DNA of 64,000 nucleotides from Motiliproteus sp047633175 (GTDB taxonomy: Bacteria > Pseudomonadota > Gammaproteobacteria > Pseudomonadales > Balneatricaceae), in the NCBI GenBank assembly GCA_047633175.1, contig JBLIEQ010000014.1, forward strand, positions 1 to 64,000, read 5' to 3'. Positions within the stretch are counted from its first letter, which is position 1; each line of letters opens with the position of its first letter. This document shows, one piece after another, positions 1 through 8,332 of the stretch. A program made the position numbers and the translations under genes. Under the pieces are notes generated by a model. The model searched no databases, was not told the origin of the DNA, and saw nothing but the letters and a program-made list of their open reading frames with translations.

Positions 1-58
1 GTGTTTCGGGGAACAGCGTACCTTGTGATCGCTGAACTCCGGTAATGAAGCGTTTCAT
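1..58 (-). CDS. IS1182-like transposase, 5' end only (runs off window)
   Basis: Reading left from the ATG at 58-56, the first 18 codons give MKRFITGVQRSQGTLFPE, which resembles the conserved start of IS1182/IS5-type transposases (MKRF-G-R-Q-LFPE). The rest lies outside the window, so whether the gene is intact cannot be judged. The 70 bp upstream (59-130) include a GTTTTCACACAGCCTGGAC stretch that could be the element end; a related GGTTTTCACATAGCCTCGGC occurs near 22338, which suggests another element end there. Confidence 0.5.
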   Translation of the reverse strand, partial: MKRFITGVQRSQGTLFPET

Positions 59-132
59 GTCGAGTCCTCACAACATGCTTTGATATAAGCATAGCTACTC
101 GGACGTTTTCACACAGCCTGGACACAATGCGG

Positions 133-227
133 ACGCTGACCTCTGGATAGTCAGGGCTATTCATAATGCTTCGGTGTTCCGTATAGCGGACACCCAACGG
201 AGCTAAAGCTCACGGCAGGAGTATCTA
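133..227. repeat. Dispersed repeat family A, copy 1
   Basis: About 95 bp ending in AGCGGACACCCAACGGAGC and GGAGTATCTAC. Diverged copies lie at 17214-17312 and 22576-22673. All three share CTCTGG near the start, TAGCGGACAC in the middle and GGAGTATCTAC at the end. No coding function is apparent. Confidence 0.6.
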
Positions 228-283
228 CTTTGCGGTCATAGAGGTTCAGACATAACGCCTAAAGCAGGGGTGCAGCTTTGCCT

Positions 284-682
284 TTACTTGTTAGGCTCTT
301 CAAAATCACAAAATATAATGCAACATTGTGGCCTTTTATTTCTAGGAAAGCTAAACACTTCCTTATGCTGACCTGGATATAGACGGTGACGATTAGTATC
401 AGATTTCCACTGGTTTTTATAAACCCACCAGTACTTAATAGTTACACCTGCGTACCTACTCTCTTTATTTGTTAGATAATACCAAGCATATTTAGTATTT
501 CCGTTTTCAGAAACAACAACTTTATCTGAGCAGCCTTTATGAAGGCACTGACCAGGAATAACCTCTTCATCCGATGATTCTGCGGCGACAGTAATATGAT
601 CCACGGGTGGATTTTTAATATTAAAGTTCCATCCCTGATTGTTATTTATGGCTAGAGCTCGACAGGAGGCAGATCTAAGCAA
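284..682 (-). CDS. Hypothetical protein, AT-rich
   Basis: An open frame of 132 codons whose product I do not recognise. It is AT-rich like the neighbouring lipoprotein gene, has no obvious signal peptide or membrane segment, and contains scattered cysteines (CLHKGC near residue 50; QCC near residue 119). The true start is uncertain: the first 20 residues may be upstream noise, and no strong ribosome-binding site precedes the chosen start. It lies between a dispersed repeat and the DUF4403 gene, in the same orientation as the latter, so it may be accessory cargo. It could also be a spurious frame. Confidence 0.4.
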   Translation of the reverse strand: MLRSASCRALAINNNQGWNFNIKNPPVDHITVAAESSDEEVIPGQCLHKGCSDKVVVSENGNTKYAWYYLTNKESRYAGVTIKYWWVYKNQWKSDTNRHRLYPGQHKEVFSFPRNKRPQCCIIFCDFEEPNK

Positions 683-786
683 AGCCTAGCGCTATCCGCA
701 ACCGGAACAATTGTAGTGAGCGCAGCGAACGGAAAATGCGTCCAGTTTTATGATTAATTATAAACGCTACAAAATTATTTCAATAG

Positions 787-2226
787 CTATTTGTATTCTA
801 TGGCTGCTTTTCCATACAACCCAACGGTTACCACTATACTGTTTTTTGTCAATGCAAGACTATTTAACTTGAAGAGAGTAAGTTCTCCTTTGAAAATAAA
901 ATTATCCTTATGTATTTCTTCTATTGCCTCGTTGATTTTAACTTTATACTGATTCAGCTGATTTGTGTCGTATTTCAGAATACTGTCGAGCATTTCTATA
1001 ATATATTTTTGTCCTATTGTGTTTGCGAAATCAGCTAAGGCATTTTTCGTTTCTAACGTGTAATCTAGATTTTTAATTTCTAAAATACCTGTTTCAACGC
1101 TATAGGCAGGAGATCCATACAAATATATGGTCCCTTTCGTGTCGAATATCGACCATTTGGTATCAGCCGCAAAGTCCACTGCTACTACTACCTTATCTTG
1201 GTGTGGATATATGATAATGTTATTAATCGATATTTGTGTCCCTTTTAATGCTTCTATAAGCTTATCTCTTGTTTTATTAAGAGCTTCTTTTGCTAGTGCT
1301 TCATAGCTTATTTCGATGGGGACTTGAATTATAAAGCCGTTATTCTGAGTCTCCCCTTCCTTCAACTCAGGCAGTTCACTATAGCTAGCATCCTGATCAC
1401 TAGCTACCTTCGAAGTGATTTTTGCTAAGCCAGTGATGCTGGGGTACAGTAGAATATTTCCAGTTTCACTAGAATTTCGACTAAATAATATTTCTATCGG
1501 AGTAAACTTGACCCGAAACGGTGAGTCGTCAATTTCTTTAGAGAGATGAGACATTCTCCATACTTCCTCAGCGCCATTCCTAATTGATAAATCACTAATG
1601 GCCGCATCCACCTTAGATATTATATCCCCTCTTTTTTCAGTAATCTTTGACGCAAGCACAGGGCCAATTGGAATAGCAAAGCCATTCCATCTTGCAATGA
1701 AGCCTAGAGTTCCGAGCCCCGTGGAAAAACTCGTGCCTCTTGGTTCAAGCTTCCAGTCTGATGAGATTCCGATGTCACTAGTCAAGCTTATATTGGAACT
1801 TCCTGATATGGATACGTGACTACCACCACAAGTCCAATGACTTCCTACAAAAAGATTTATATTGGTGCATTTTTGAAAGTAGACAGTACCAGTCACGTGA
1901 ATCGAAGTTCCAACAGTAATTTTTTTTCCGTTGGTAGACACATTGATGGGACCCGTTCTGTTTACATCCGCACTCATCCATACTTTTCGCCTACTTGATC
2001 CACTTGAATGATTCTCTATGTAGTGGTCCCTTACAGAGTACAAAGTTGTACCAATTTTAGTTGATATCTCTTCGGAAGCAGATTTTGTATCTATTGATAT
2101 CCCCGCCTGGATCAATGAAATTGGAGCTTTAATTTCATTAGGCAAAACGCCGGCATTTGGCTTAGGTGGATTTTCATAACATCCAGGCAAGCTAGCCGCA
2201 ATTAATATAAATAATATCCACTTCAT
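787..2226 (-). CDS. DUF4403 family lipoprotein
   Basis: A 479-residue predicted lipoprotein. The start at 2226 is preferred over 2262 because it gives a compact lipoprotein signal (MKWILFILIAASLPGC, lipobox LPGC) and has a purine-rich GAGAAGAA stretch just upstream. The mature part matches my memory of the DUF4403 family: an N-terminal 'I.APISL' segment, long alternating strands, and a middle region with 'R.GTSFSTGLGTLGF'. The family is predicted to be envelope-associated and resembles lipid- or LPS-binding tubular folds, but no function is established. The gene is AT-rich and sits among mobile remnants, so transfer is plausible. No operon partner is visible. Confidence 0.75.
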   Translation of the reverse strand: MKWILFILIAASLPGCYENPPKPNAGVLPNEIKAPISLIQAGISIDTKSASEEISTKIGTTLYSVRDHYIENHSSGSSRRKVWMSADVNRTGPINVSTNGKKITVGTSIHVTGTVYFQKCTNINLFVGSHWTCGGSHVSISGSSNISLTSDIGISSDWKLEPRGTSFSTGLGTLGFIARWNGFAIPIGPVLASKITEKRGDIISKVDAAISDLSIRNGAEEVWRMSHLSKEIDDSPFRVKFTPIEILFSRNSSETGNILLYPSITGLAKITSKVASDQDASYSELPELKEGETQNNGFIIQVPIEISYEALAKEALNKTRDKLIEALKGTQISINNIIIYPHQDKVVVAVDFAADTKWSIFDTKGTIYLYGSPAYSVETGILEIKNLDYTLETKNALADFANTIGQKYIIEMLDSILKYDTNQLNQYKVKINEAIEEIHKDNFIFKGELTLFKLNSLALTKNSIVVTVGLYGKAAIEYK

Positions 2227-2555
2227 GTTTCTTCTCGCAATCGATGGAGTTCTCATTGTCAACGCCTACTAGCCTGTTTAAGAGACCGTTGACCTCATGA
2301 CAATTATGATCATTAATGCCTCTTTAATTTATAGACAATTATTGATCATCTGTAACCTACTGAAATATTTATGGTAGAAAAGGTGTTATCACGAGGTGTT
2401 GGAAAAATCGTGAAATATTCACGATATCGTGGGGCTGACAGGTAAGAGGATTGTCTTTGGGGCTGTGCGCGATTGCTTTTGGCTTCGACATGGCCTCTGT
2501 CTTGACCCAAGGGATCTGATTTGTAGGATAGACTATAACGGCTTAGGGGGGCCGC

Positions 2556-2610
2556 TTAGGGCCGTACTTTGCCCCCTAGTGTCTGATGCCCCAGGGGTGC
2601 TTGCCGACAC
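2556..2610. repeat. Dispersed repeat family B, copy 1
   Basis: About 55 bp (GGGCCGTACTTTGCCCCC ... TGATGCCCCAGGGG ... TGCCGACAC) recurs almost unchanged at 22516-22571, 20 kb away. Copy 2 lies directly next to repeat A copy 3, so families A and B may be parts of one element. No gene is supported here; the open frame 2429-2716 looks spurious. Confidence 0.65.
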
Positions 2611-2693
2611 ATTGCAGCCGCTCATCTTTGGCCTGATCCGGCTCCAGTTCATCTTCACCGGAATACGCAATAATCGATTACCGCTTCGGCAAC

Positions 2694-2876
2694 GGGGTCA
2701 GGTCTTTGATTTATGACTTTTAATAATGCCTCTCACCGTTGAAAAAGGTAAACCCGCATCACTCTCATAAGCCTTAATAAGGCATCGGCAGACTCCAATC
2801 GCAATGGTCTAGCCATTGAACATCTCCTTTCTCCTAGAAAGTCCTATCCTGGATCATAAATCAAAGACCTGACCCC
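2694..2876 (-). mobile_element. MITE-like internally deleted RAYT element
   Basis: The 183-bp unit is bounded by perfect 23-bp inverted repeats (2694-2716 and 2854-2876, GGGGTCAGGTCTTTGATTTA...). On the - strand, ATG at 2816 opens MARPLRLE, the typical start of REP-associated tyrosine transposases. The reading then shifts frame, and the last 26 codons (ending KSHKSKT, stop inside the left terminal repeat) look like the C-terminus of a longer protein. I read this as a transposase gene that lost its middle and now survives as a non-autonomous element. Confidence 0.65.
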
Positions 2877-2886
2877 ACTGCTCTGT

Positions 2887-2914
2887 AAAATAAGGCGCTA
2901 TTGCTAGCGCCTTA
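2887..2914 (-). terminator. Rho-independent terminator of the fasciclin gene
   Basis: A perfect 10-bp stem (TAAGGCGCTA / TAGCGCCTTA) with a TTGC loop. On the - strand it is followed directly by TTTT. It lies 20 bp past the stop of the fasciclin gene. Confidence 0.85.
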
Positions 2915-2933
2915 AAGGTCGTCCAGGTTTGAT

Positions 2934-3434
2934 TTATTCAGGAATTAGAACCGTATCAATAACGTGAATAATACCATTAGATGTTTCAATGTCGGTGCTC
3001 AGTACATTAGCATTATCCAACATTACCTTATCTCCCATCATCATCACTTTGATGTCGCCGCCTTGCACGGTTAAGGCTGACGTAAGTTTCATTACATCAG
3101 CAGCTGTCACTTTTCCGGAAACCACATGATAGGTGAGTATTTCTGTTAACTTGGCCTTGTTCTCTGGTTTGAGTAAGGTTTCAACTGTACCCTCGGGCAG
3201 TTTTGCAAATGCCGCATTGGTGGGTGCGAAAACTGTAAAAGGCCCATCGCCTTGCAAGGTATCTACCAGTCCAGCTGCTTGTAGCGCTGTAACCAACGTT
3301 GAAAATTCAGCATTAGCGACTGCAGTGGCTACAATATCCTTTTGCTCGTCTTTCATATAAGTTCCGGCCGTAATATTAAAACTCAATACACCGATAAAAA
3401 CCGTCATCGCTACACGGGTAAATAAATTTTTCAT
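2934..3434 (-). CDS. Secreted fasciclin (FAS1) domain protein
   Basis: A 166-residue protein: signal peptide at residues 1-23 (MKNLFTRVAMTVFIGVLSFN), then a single FAS1 domain. Hallmarks visible are FSTLVTALQAAGLVDTL, GPFTVFAPTNAAFAKLP (H1 motif), LTYHVV (the YH motif) and a C-terminal SNGIIHVIDTVLIP. FAS1 domains mediate adhesion or protein-protein contacts; bacterial single-domain forms are exported and of mostly unknown role. The length is normal for the family. The gene has its own terminator (2887-2914) and stands alone. Confidence 0.9.
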   Translation of the reverse strand: MKNLFTRVAMTVFIGVLSFNITAGTYMKDEQKDIVATAVANAEFSTLVTALQAAGLVDTLQGDGPFTVFAPTNAAFAKLPEGTVETLLKPENKAKLTEILTYHVVSGKVTAADVMKLTSALTVQGGDIKVMMMGDKVMLDNANVLSTDIETSNGIIHVIDTVLIPE

Positions 3435-3952
3435 ATGCTTTCCCTTAATACTTTTTATTGCCTAATTAAAAGAAAAGAAAAGATGTTATTCCTTTCCACT
3501 AGCGGCTGCTAACCCGTTTTATGCATGTAAAATAACAGCATCCCCTCAAGCTACAGCTGCCTCTTAACGGGGAAATAAGGTTTATAAGAAGTAGTTGTGC
3601 CTTGTTTGCACTCACCATAGGTGAGCTTAAAGGTAGAGACAAGAACAGGTCTTACTAAGACCTATAATCCTAATAGCATTTTTGATGCCAATAATTATTT
3701 ATTGATATAAAGCAAGAATATATATTTTAATTCGAGTCTTGGTTAGCTGAGTTTGTAAAATATTCGGACACATTTATGTGGGTCGCGGAGTCTTGATTTT
3801 TGACTTTGAAGGGCCGTAGGGGCAGGTCTTATATTTAATACCTGGCTATTGTAAATGAAGGGTCTCCACTAAAAAGCCGAATATACATACGCGTCTTAAA
3901 TCTGAAAAAGTGCTTCCTTGCTAAACAGGAGGGGTCCATATACTGAGCGGAC
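3435..3952. other. Intergenic stretch with no gene
   Basis: No supported gene. AT-rich DNA upstream of the fasciclin gene presumably contains its promoter. Around 3815-3845 a degenerate GGGGCAGGTCTTATATTTA resembles the RAYT-type terminal repeat seen at 2694, so this may be an eroded repeat copy. Confidence 0.4.
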
Positions 3953-4041
3953 GCGGAAGCCGGGGTCAGGCCTTACATTTGACATGTAAAGCGTAATGCG
4001 GAAGCCGGGGTCAGGCCTTACATTTGACATGTAAAGCGTAA
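3953..4041. repeat. 45-bp tandem repeat of the GGGGTCAGG type
   Basis: Two near-identical head-to-tail copies (3953-3997, 3998-4041). Each contains GGGGTCAGGCCTTACATTTGA, related to the terminal repeats of the RAYT-like element at 2694-2876, plus an internal TTACATTTGACATGTAA dyad. The array ends 12 bp before the left end of the IS110-family element, consistent with that element having inserted beside or into a REP-like target. Confidence 0.75.
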
Positions 4042-4529
4042 GGCCTAATGGGATGGTCCGCCTCACTCTAATCGGCTTCAAATGAGCCATGATGAATATG
4101 AGAACATTCATCACAGAGGAGCAAGACGGACCATGACTAATCATAACCCAAAGCTGCAGATTAGCATTCTTGCTATAGATCTAAGCAAGAATAGTTTTCA
4201 ACTTCACGGCGTGGATGCTCACGGGGAATGCGTTTTGAGGAAAAAACTTCCCCGTGCATAACTGCTGGCCTTTATTGCCAATCTAACGCCGTGCATGATT
4301 GCCGTTGAGGCCTGCGGTGGTGCGAACCACTGGGTGCGCAAGTTTTCCGAATCAGGGCATGTTGTACAGATGATTGCCCCTCAGTTTGTGAAGCCCTTTG
4401 TTAAATCTAACAAGAGTGACGCGGCAGACGCCGAAGCGATCTGCGAAGCCGCACAGCGCCCTACTATGCGCTTTGTACCGGCGAAAAGTATTCAACAACA
4501 GTAAGCGCCGTTAAATCGACCCACTTGAC

Positions 4530-6214
4530 CTAACCGTACTGAGCCACTTTTTTAGGCATCGGCTCCAGAGCAACATTCCAAGGCAGCAGCGCTTCCAGTT
4601 TTTCCAGGGTGTCCGCCTCGCCGATCCGCTCCAGCACATAGTGAATATAGGCTGACGGTTCCAGTTGATTGGCTTTAGCCGTTTCGATTAGCGAATAGCA
4701 GGTCGCACTGGCTCTTGCGCCTTGGGTCGTATCGGCGAACAACCAGGCTCTTCGTCCGACAGCAAAGGGGCGTATCGCATTCTCGGCCAGGATATTGCTG
4801 ATCTGCAGATCACCTCGATCGCAGTAACCCACCAGACAGGGCCACTGGTTCAGCGTGTACTCCATCGCCTTGCGGGTTAACGAGCCTTTCATCACCTTGC
4901 TGACGTTATCCTCCAGCCAGGCCTTGAGATCATTCAGTAGCGGCAGGCTCCGCACCTGCCGAACCTGGTAGGTATCGTCGACGCTACGATCACGGATCTC
5001 TCGCTCGATGGCATAGAGTTTGCCGATATACCCCAGCGCCACATCCGCTTTGCTTGCTTTGGTGGCCTTGCCCTTTTTGGGTTTCGATCCGCTCGCGACC
5101 GCCTTGGTCGCTTCGATAAACTTGCGCCGTGCGTGGTCCCAGCAGCCGATACGGGTGATGTTGTTTTCACGGCAGACCTGACCATAGCCTGAGTAGCCGT
5201 CAGCCTGGAGGATGCCGGTAAATCCATGTAATAAGCGCACAGGTACGCTCCCCGCACGGGGGGATCATAGTCGAACAAGACCGAGAGTTGCCCCGGTGGA
5301 CCGCCGCGGATGACCCACATCCATTTATCCGACTGGGCGATTTTTCCGGTCTCTTTCAGGACCTGGATCCGTGTCTCATCCGCTTGCAGGTACCTGCCGC
5401 CATTCTGAACCTCGCGAATCAGATTGATCAGCGGTTTGAAGACATCCTCAAGGCGGATAACCCAATGCGCCATGCTGGTTCGCCCGACATCGTGCCCCAA
5501 GCGTTTCAACATCTGTTCCAGGCGGTACAGCGGCAAGCCATCCGCATATTTCGAGGTGATGATGTACGCCAGCAGCGCCGTGGTGGCAATGCATTTACCC
5601 AGCGGGTGGATGGGGCGCTTCGCGGCAATAATGACATCGAGGCCATGCTGCTCAAACACCGCCTTTTCCTGCCAGATCTCCAGCACTTTCAGCTGAGCCG
5701 GAATGAAGAGCAGCTCTTCTTTGACCTTGGTGAAGAAGACTTTGCTGGCACCGACTTTTTCCGCATCGGAGAGGGTCAGTTCAATACGCTCGCGTACCAG
5801 CGTGTCAGAGAAGCCGCGCTGACGTTTTTTAGCGACCTTGGGCGCAATAGCCGTCTCTTCCGGTAGCTGCTCCAGCAGCGCCTCGATCTCGGTGTCCACT
5901 TCCGCTTCATCGAACAGCTGGATCTGGTGAACGTGCTTCTCGCTGCTAGCCGCAAACTGCTGGACTTTTTTAAGGCGCAGCATCTCTTCTAGCAGCAGGA
6001 TACGGGTATCACGCTGCTGGATGGCGCTGTCTTTGGCGGCGATGGTCAGGTCTTTGGATTGTAGCGACTGATCGAGGGATGAAATCGTGTCTTCTTTCGA
6101 CTCAAGCTGTTGCGCCCATTGTGCGTCTTTCTGCACTAAAATCGCCAGCAACTCCGCAGCAGATAAACCGCTGTAAGGACTTGAGTTAATGGCTATTTTT
6201 GGCGTTGATTTCAT
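4530..6214 (-). pseudogene. tnpC: IS66 transposase TnpC, single frameshift
   Basis: This is the DDE transposase of IS66. The N-terminal part (6214 down to about 5240) has a leucine-rich coiled coil, a GKCIATTALLAYI segment and the first catalytic Asp (YLQADET). The C-terminal part continues in another frame from about 5240 with LQADGYSGYGQVC (second Asp) and NILAENAIRPFAVGR (Glu). The shift falls at a run of six C in GATCCCCCCGTG: one extra C would give DPPRAGSVPVRLLHG and restore the frame. Either a recent inactivation at a homopolymer or a sequencing error. Confidence 0.9.
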
Positions 6215-6259
6215 CGAAAGAGTATAACAAAAACAACACCGAGAGACATTATAATAGCG

Positions 6260-6631
6260 TTAAAATACCGTCTCGTAATGGAGCTTTTTGTGTCCTTTGA
6301 GCAGGCTGATATCGTAGCCATCGAGCAGCCAATTAATCTGTTCTCCGGTCAGTGACAGCACGTCATCTGACTGGGCCGGCCATTTGAACTTATCCTCGGC
6401 CAACGACTTATAATAAAGGACAAAGCCATTGTCCTCCCACATCAGGCACTTGATCTTGTTGTAGTGGCGATTGGTAAAGGCATAGAGCGCACCCGTAAAC
6501 GGACTATGCCCCAGCTCCTGTTCGACCAACGCCGCCAGCCCATTCACCTGTTTGCGAAAATCCACCGGAGCCCGGTAGAGATAGATCTGCGGGATGTCCA
6601 GCGAGGGGCGCAGGTGACGGGCGTGCATCAC
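6260..6631 (-). CDS. tnpB: IS66 accessory protein TnpB (Orf2)
   Basis: A 123-residue protein of the IS66 Orf2 family. Typical features: IYLYRAPVDFRKQVNGLAALVEQELGHSPF near the start, YAFTNRHYNKIKCLMWEDNGFVLYYK in the middle, and FKWP then LLDGYDI near the end. It overlaps tnpA by four bases, the usual translationally coupled arrangement. It is needed for IS66 transposition, but its biochemical role is not settled. It appears intact. Confidence 0.92.
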   Translation of the reverse strand: MMHARHLRPSLDIPQIYLYRAPVDFRKQVNGLAALVEQELGHSPFTGALYAFTNRHYNKIKCLMWEDNGFVLYYKSLAEDKFKWPAQSDDVLSLTGEQINWLLDGYDISLLKGHKKLHYETVF

Positions 6632-6936
6632 AACTGCCTCAGAAGCGGACCGAGCAGATCAATATTGCCCGCATGAAGTCCGGTGATCGACACGCCGCTG
6701 GGTAGAGATAGCGTCAATTCACCGCAAGTACTGACCGCTAGCGACGGAGCCACCCTGGCGAAACCGATCGCTGTATCCTCTAGGCCAGAACCTGCTTTAT
6801 CCTGCTTTGCACGCCAATAGATAAACTGGTGATAAGACAGATCGTGCCGATTACAGAAAGCCTGTCCGGACAAGCCAGACGATCGCCAGGTGGTAATGTG
6901 CTCATGCCAGAAGTGGGCGCGTTCTTGGGTAGTCAT
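6628..6936 (-). CDS. tnpA: IS66 accessory protein TnpA (helix-turn-helix, Orf1)
   Basis: A 102-residue protein with the IS66 Orf1 pattern: WHEHITTWRSSGLSGQAFCNRHDLSYHQFIYWR, a predicted helix-turn-helix that likely binds the element ends. First gene of the element, overlapping tnpB. It appears intact; the element's only visible defect is in tnpC. Confidence 0.9.
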   Translation of the reverse strand: MTTQERAHFWHEHITTWRSSGLSGQAFCNRHDLSYHQFIYWRAKQDKAGSGLEDTAIGFARVAPSLAVSTCGELTLSLPSGVSITGLHAGNIDLLGPLLRQL

Positions 6937-7698
6937 CGCTGATTCCTCGATATAGATGAGATGGAATCAGTGTGTCGGAGTCAGCCTATGGAAAACAGGT
7001 GCTGATTTAGGGGCGCTTACCAACAACAGGATATTCAGAGTGTGCACCGGATCAGGAGCCAGGCGGTAGCCAGAAGAACTGCACTGGCAAACCAAATCCG
7101 AGGACTGCTGACGGAATATGGAGTCATTATTCCCAAAGGTATTTCGTACATTCGTAAACATATACCGATGATCCTGGAGGATGCAGAGAACGACTTGACC
7201 GCGCTGTTTCGAGGACTTCTCAGTGAACTTTACGATGAGATGGTTCACCTGGATCAGCGTGTCGACATGCTAGAACAGAAGCTAGCCGTCATTTCCACCC
7301 AGCATTCAGACTGCCAGCGACTGCTGACAATTCCGGGGATAGGATTACTCACTGCAACGGTATTAGTGGCTGCAATAGGCGATATCTCGGTATTCAAAAA
7401 TGGTCGTGAGCTGGCCGCCTGGCTCGGATTGGTTCCGAGACAGCACTCCACGGGAGGCATGCCGACGTTGCTGGGCATCAGCAAGCGCAGTGACACCTAC
7501 TTGCGAACGCTACTGATCCACGGCGGCAGAACCGTCGTACAGGTTGCGCATAAATATGAAGACCGCCGTAATCAATGGATCAAGGAGCTGGATCAACGAC
7601 GCGGTAAGAACATCTCAGCGGTAGCCCTCGCCAATAAGAATGCGCGCATCGCCTGGGCTGTATTGAGCAAGAAAGAGTCTTATCAAGTGGCTGCTTAG

Positions 7699-7985
7699 GC
7701 ACTCACTGGGTAAGGCTGATTAACGGCTGTAAGATTTATCGGTTAACTAAAAAGCCAACGAGTTGCGCGGATAAAGTTCAAGTGATGGCATAAAAGGTAA
7801 CACCTGCGCTCCTGAGAACCTGTTGGGGTCTAGGGCCCATTGAGGACGAAGGCCTGATGAGGTGGGAGCACGCGGATTCCATCAGGGCCAGAGATGCTTA
7901 GTAATCTCATCCCAAGGCCGGATATATGGGAGCAATACTCTTTTAGTCACCCAGCAACTTTACCTTGCATCGCGAGGCGGACCAT
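7699..7985 (+). ncRNA. Candidate bridge-RNA region of the IS1111-type element
   Basis: About 285 bp of noncoding DNA between the transposase stop and the right inverted repeat. In IS1111-group elements the long noncoding segment that yields the bridge RNA lies 3' of the transposase, and the asymmetry here (short left, long right) fits. Several GC-rich inverted segments are visible, but I did not fold the RNA or identify target- and donor-binding loops. Placement rests on family knowledge. Confidence 0.35.
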
Positions 7986-8056
7986 ATATGACCCAACCTA
8001 TTCCATACACCAGAAACAACCATATCTCGAAGCAGTAAAACCGAGGTCAGTTTTAC

Positions 8057-8086
8057 TTGACCACCAAAAGAAAACTCGCTTACATA
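8057..8086 (+). promoter_or_regulatory. Possible sigma-70 promoter of the bluB transcript
   Basis: TTGACC (8057-8062) and TACATA (8081-8086) with an 18-bp spacer lie about 45 bp before the cobalamin riboswitch. The position is right; the match is moderate. Confidence 0.35.
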
Positions 8087-8129
8087 GCCGCGCTCTAAAG
8101 CATTAATCGCAATTAGAGTAAGTTATTCA

Positions 8130-8280
8130 TTTCAGGTGCCCATCCGGGATAATCGGGAAATCGGTGCAAATCCGATACGTGCCCAACGCTGTGATAGAGA
8201 TGGAGCCGTCAGATGCCACTCGTGCAAACGGGGAAGGCGGCGGTGCCAGAGGACCTTGAGTCAGAAGACCGGCCTGAATG
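8130..8280 (+). promoter_or_regulatory. Cobalamin (AdoCbl) riboswitch upstream of bluB
   Basis: The conserved blocks occur in order: AGGTGCCC (8134), CGGGAAATCGGTGCAAATCCGA (the GGGAA-GGTG-CCG core, 8154-8175), GTGCCCAACGCTGTGA, and the 3' element GAGTCAGAAGACCGGCC (8258-8274). It ends about 55 nt before the bluB start, so control of translation initiation or of termination in the leader is possible. Cobalamin is expected to repress bluB. Confidence 0.9.
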
Positions 8281-8332
8281 TAAACAGCGAGCGCACGGCC
8301 AGGCGCTCAACATTTCCATCAAGGGGAATACT

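Larger units (their letters stand above)
4501..7020 (-). mobile_element. IS66-family insertion sequence with 8-bp target duplication
   Basis: 2520 bp, bounded by GTAAGCGCC...TAAATC inverted ends (4501 and 7020) and flanked by the direct repeat CAACAACA (4493-4500 and 7021-7028). Eight-bp duplications are the IS66 signature. It carries the three standard genes on the - strand: tnpA, tnpB and a frameshifted tnpC. Confidence 0.95.
4133..7698 (+). pseudogene. IS110-family transposase, nonsense mutation and IS66 insertion
   Basis: The ATG at 4133, preceded by AGAGGAG, opens a DEDD transposase: ILAIDLSKN (first Asp), VEACGGANHW (Glu), KSDAADAEAI (Asp). Codon 43 is TAA (4259-4261, reading LPRA-stop-LLAFI), so the protein is truncated. 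The frame is then cut at 4500 by IS66 and resumes at 7029 (DIQSVHRIRS), through the Tnp IS116/IS110 domain with IPGIG-TAT and the SKRSDTYLRTLLIHGGR serine region, ending SYQVAA at 7698. Removing IS66 and one target repeat restores a continuous frame except for the TAA. Confidence 0.9.
4053..7985 (+). mobile_element. IS110 family (IS1111-type) element, interrupted by IS66
   Basis: The outer 12-bp inverted repeats ATGGTCCGCCTC (4053-4064) and GAGGCGGACCAT (7974-7985) bracket a DEDD transposase gene. Sub-terminal inverted repeats of this length are typical of the IS1111 subgroup; true ends may lie a few bases outside. The left noncoding part is short (about 70 bp), the right one long (about 285 bp). 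The element is inactive: its transposase has an early stop and is split by IS66. Confidence 0.75.

Noticed and set aside
2429..2716. Open frame of 95 codons on the + strand
   Set aside because: It runs through dispersed repeat B and the MITE end, has no recognisable domain and no ribosome-binding site.
3896..4144. Open frame with an internal 15-residue repeat
   Set aside because: The repetition is the in-frame reading of the 45-bp DNA tandem repeat; not a plausible protein.
5288..5866. 192-codon open frame opposite IS66 tnpC
   Set aside because: Antisense shadow of the transposase reading frame.
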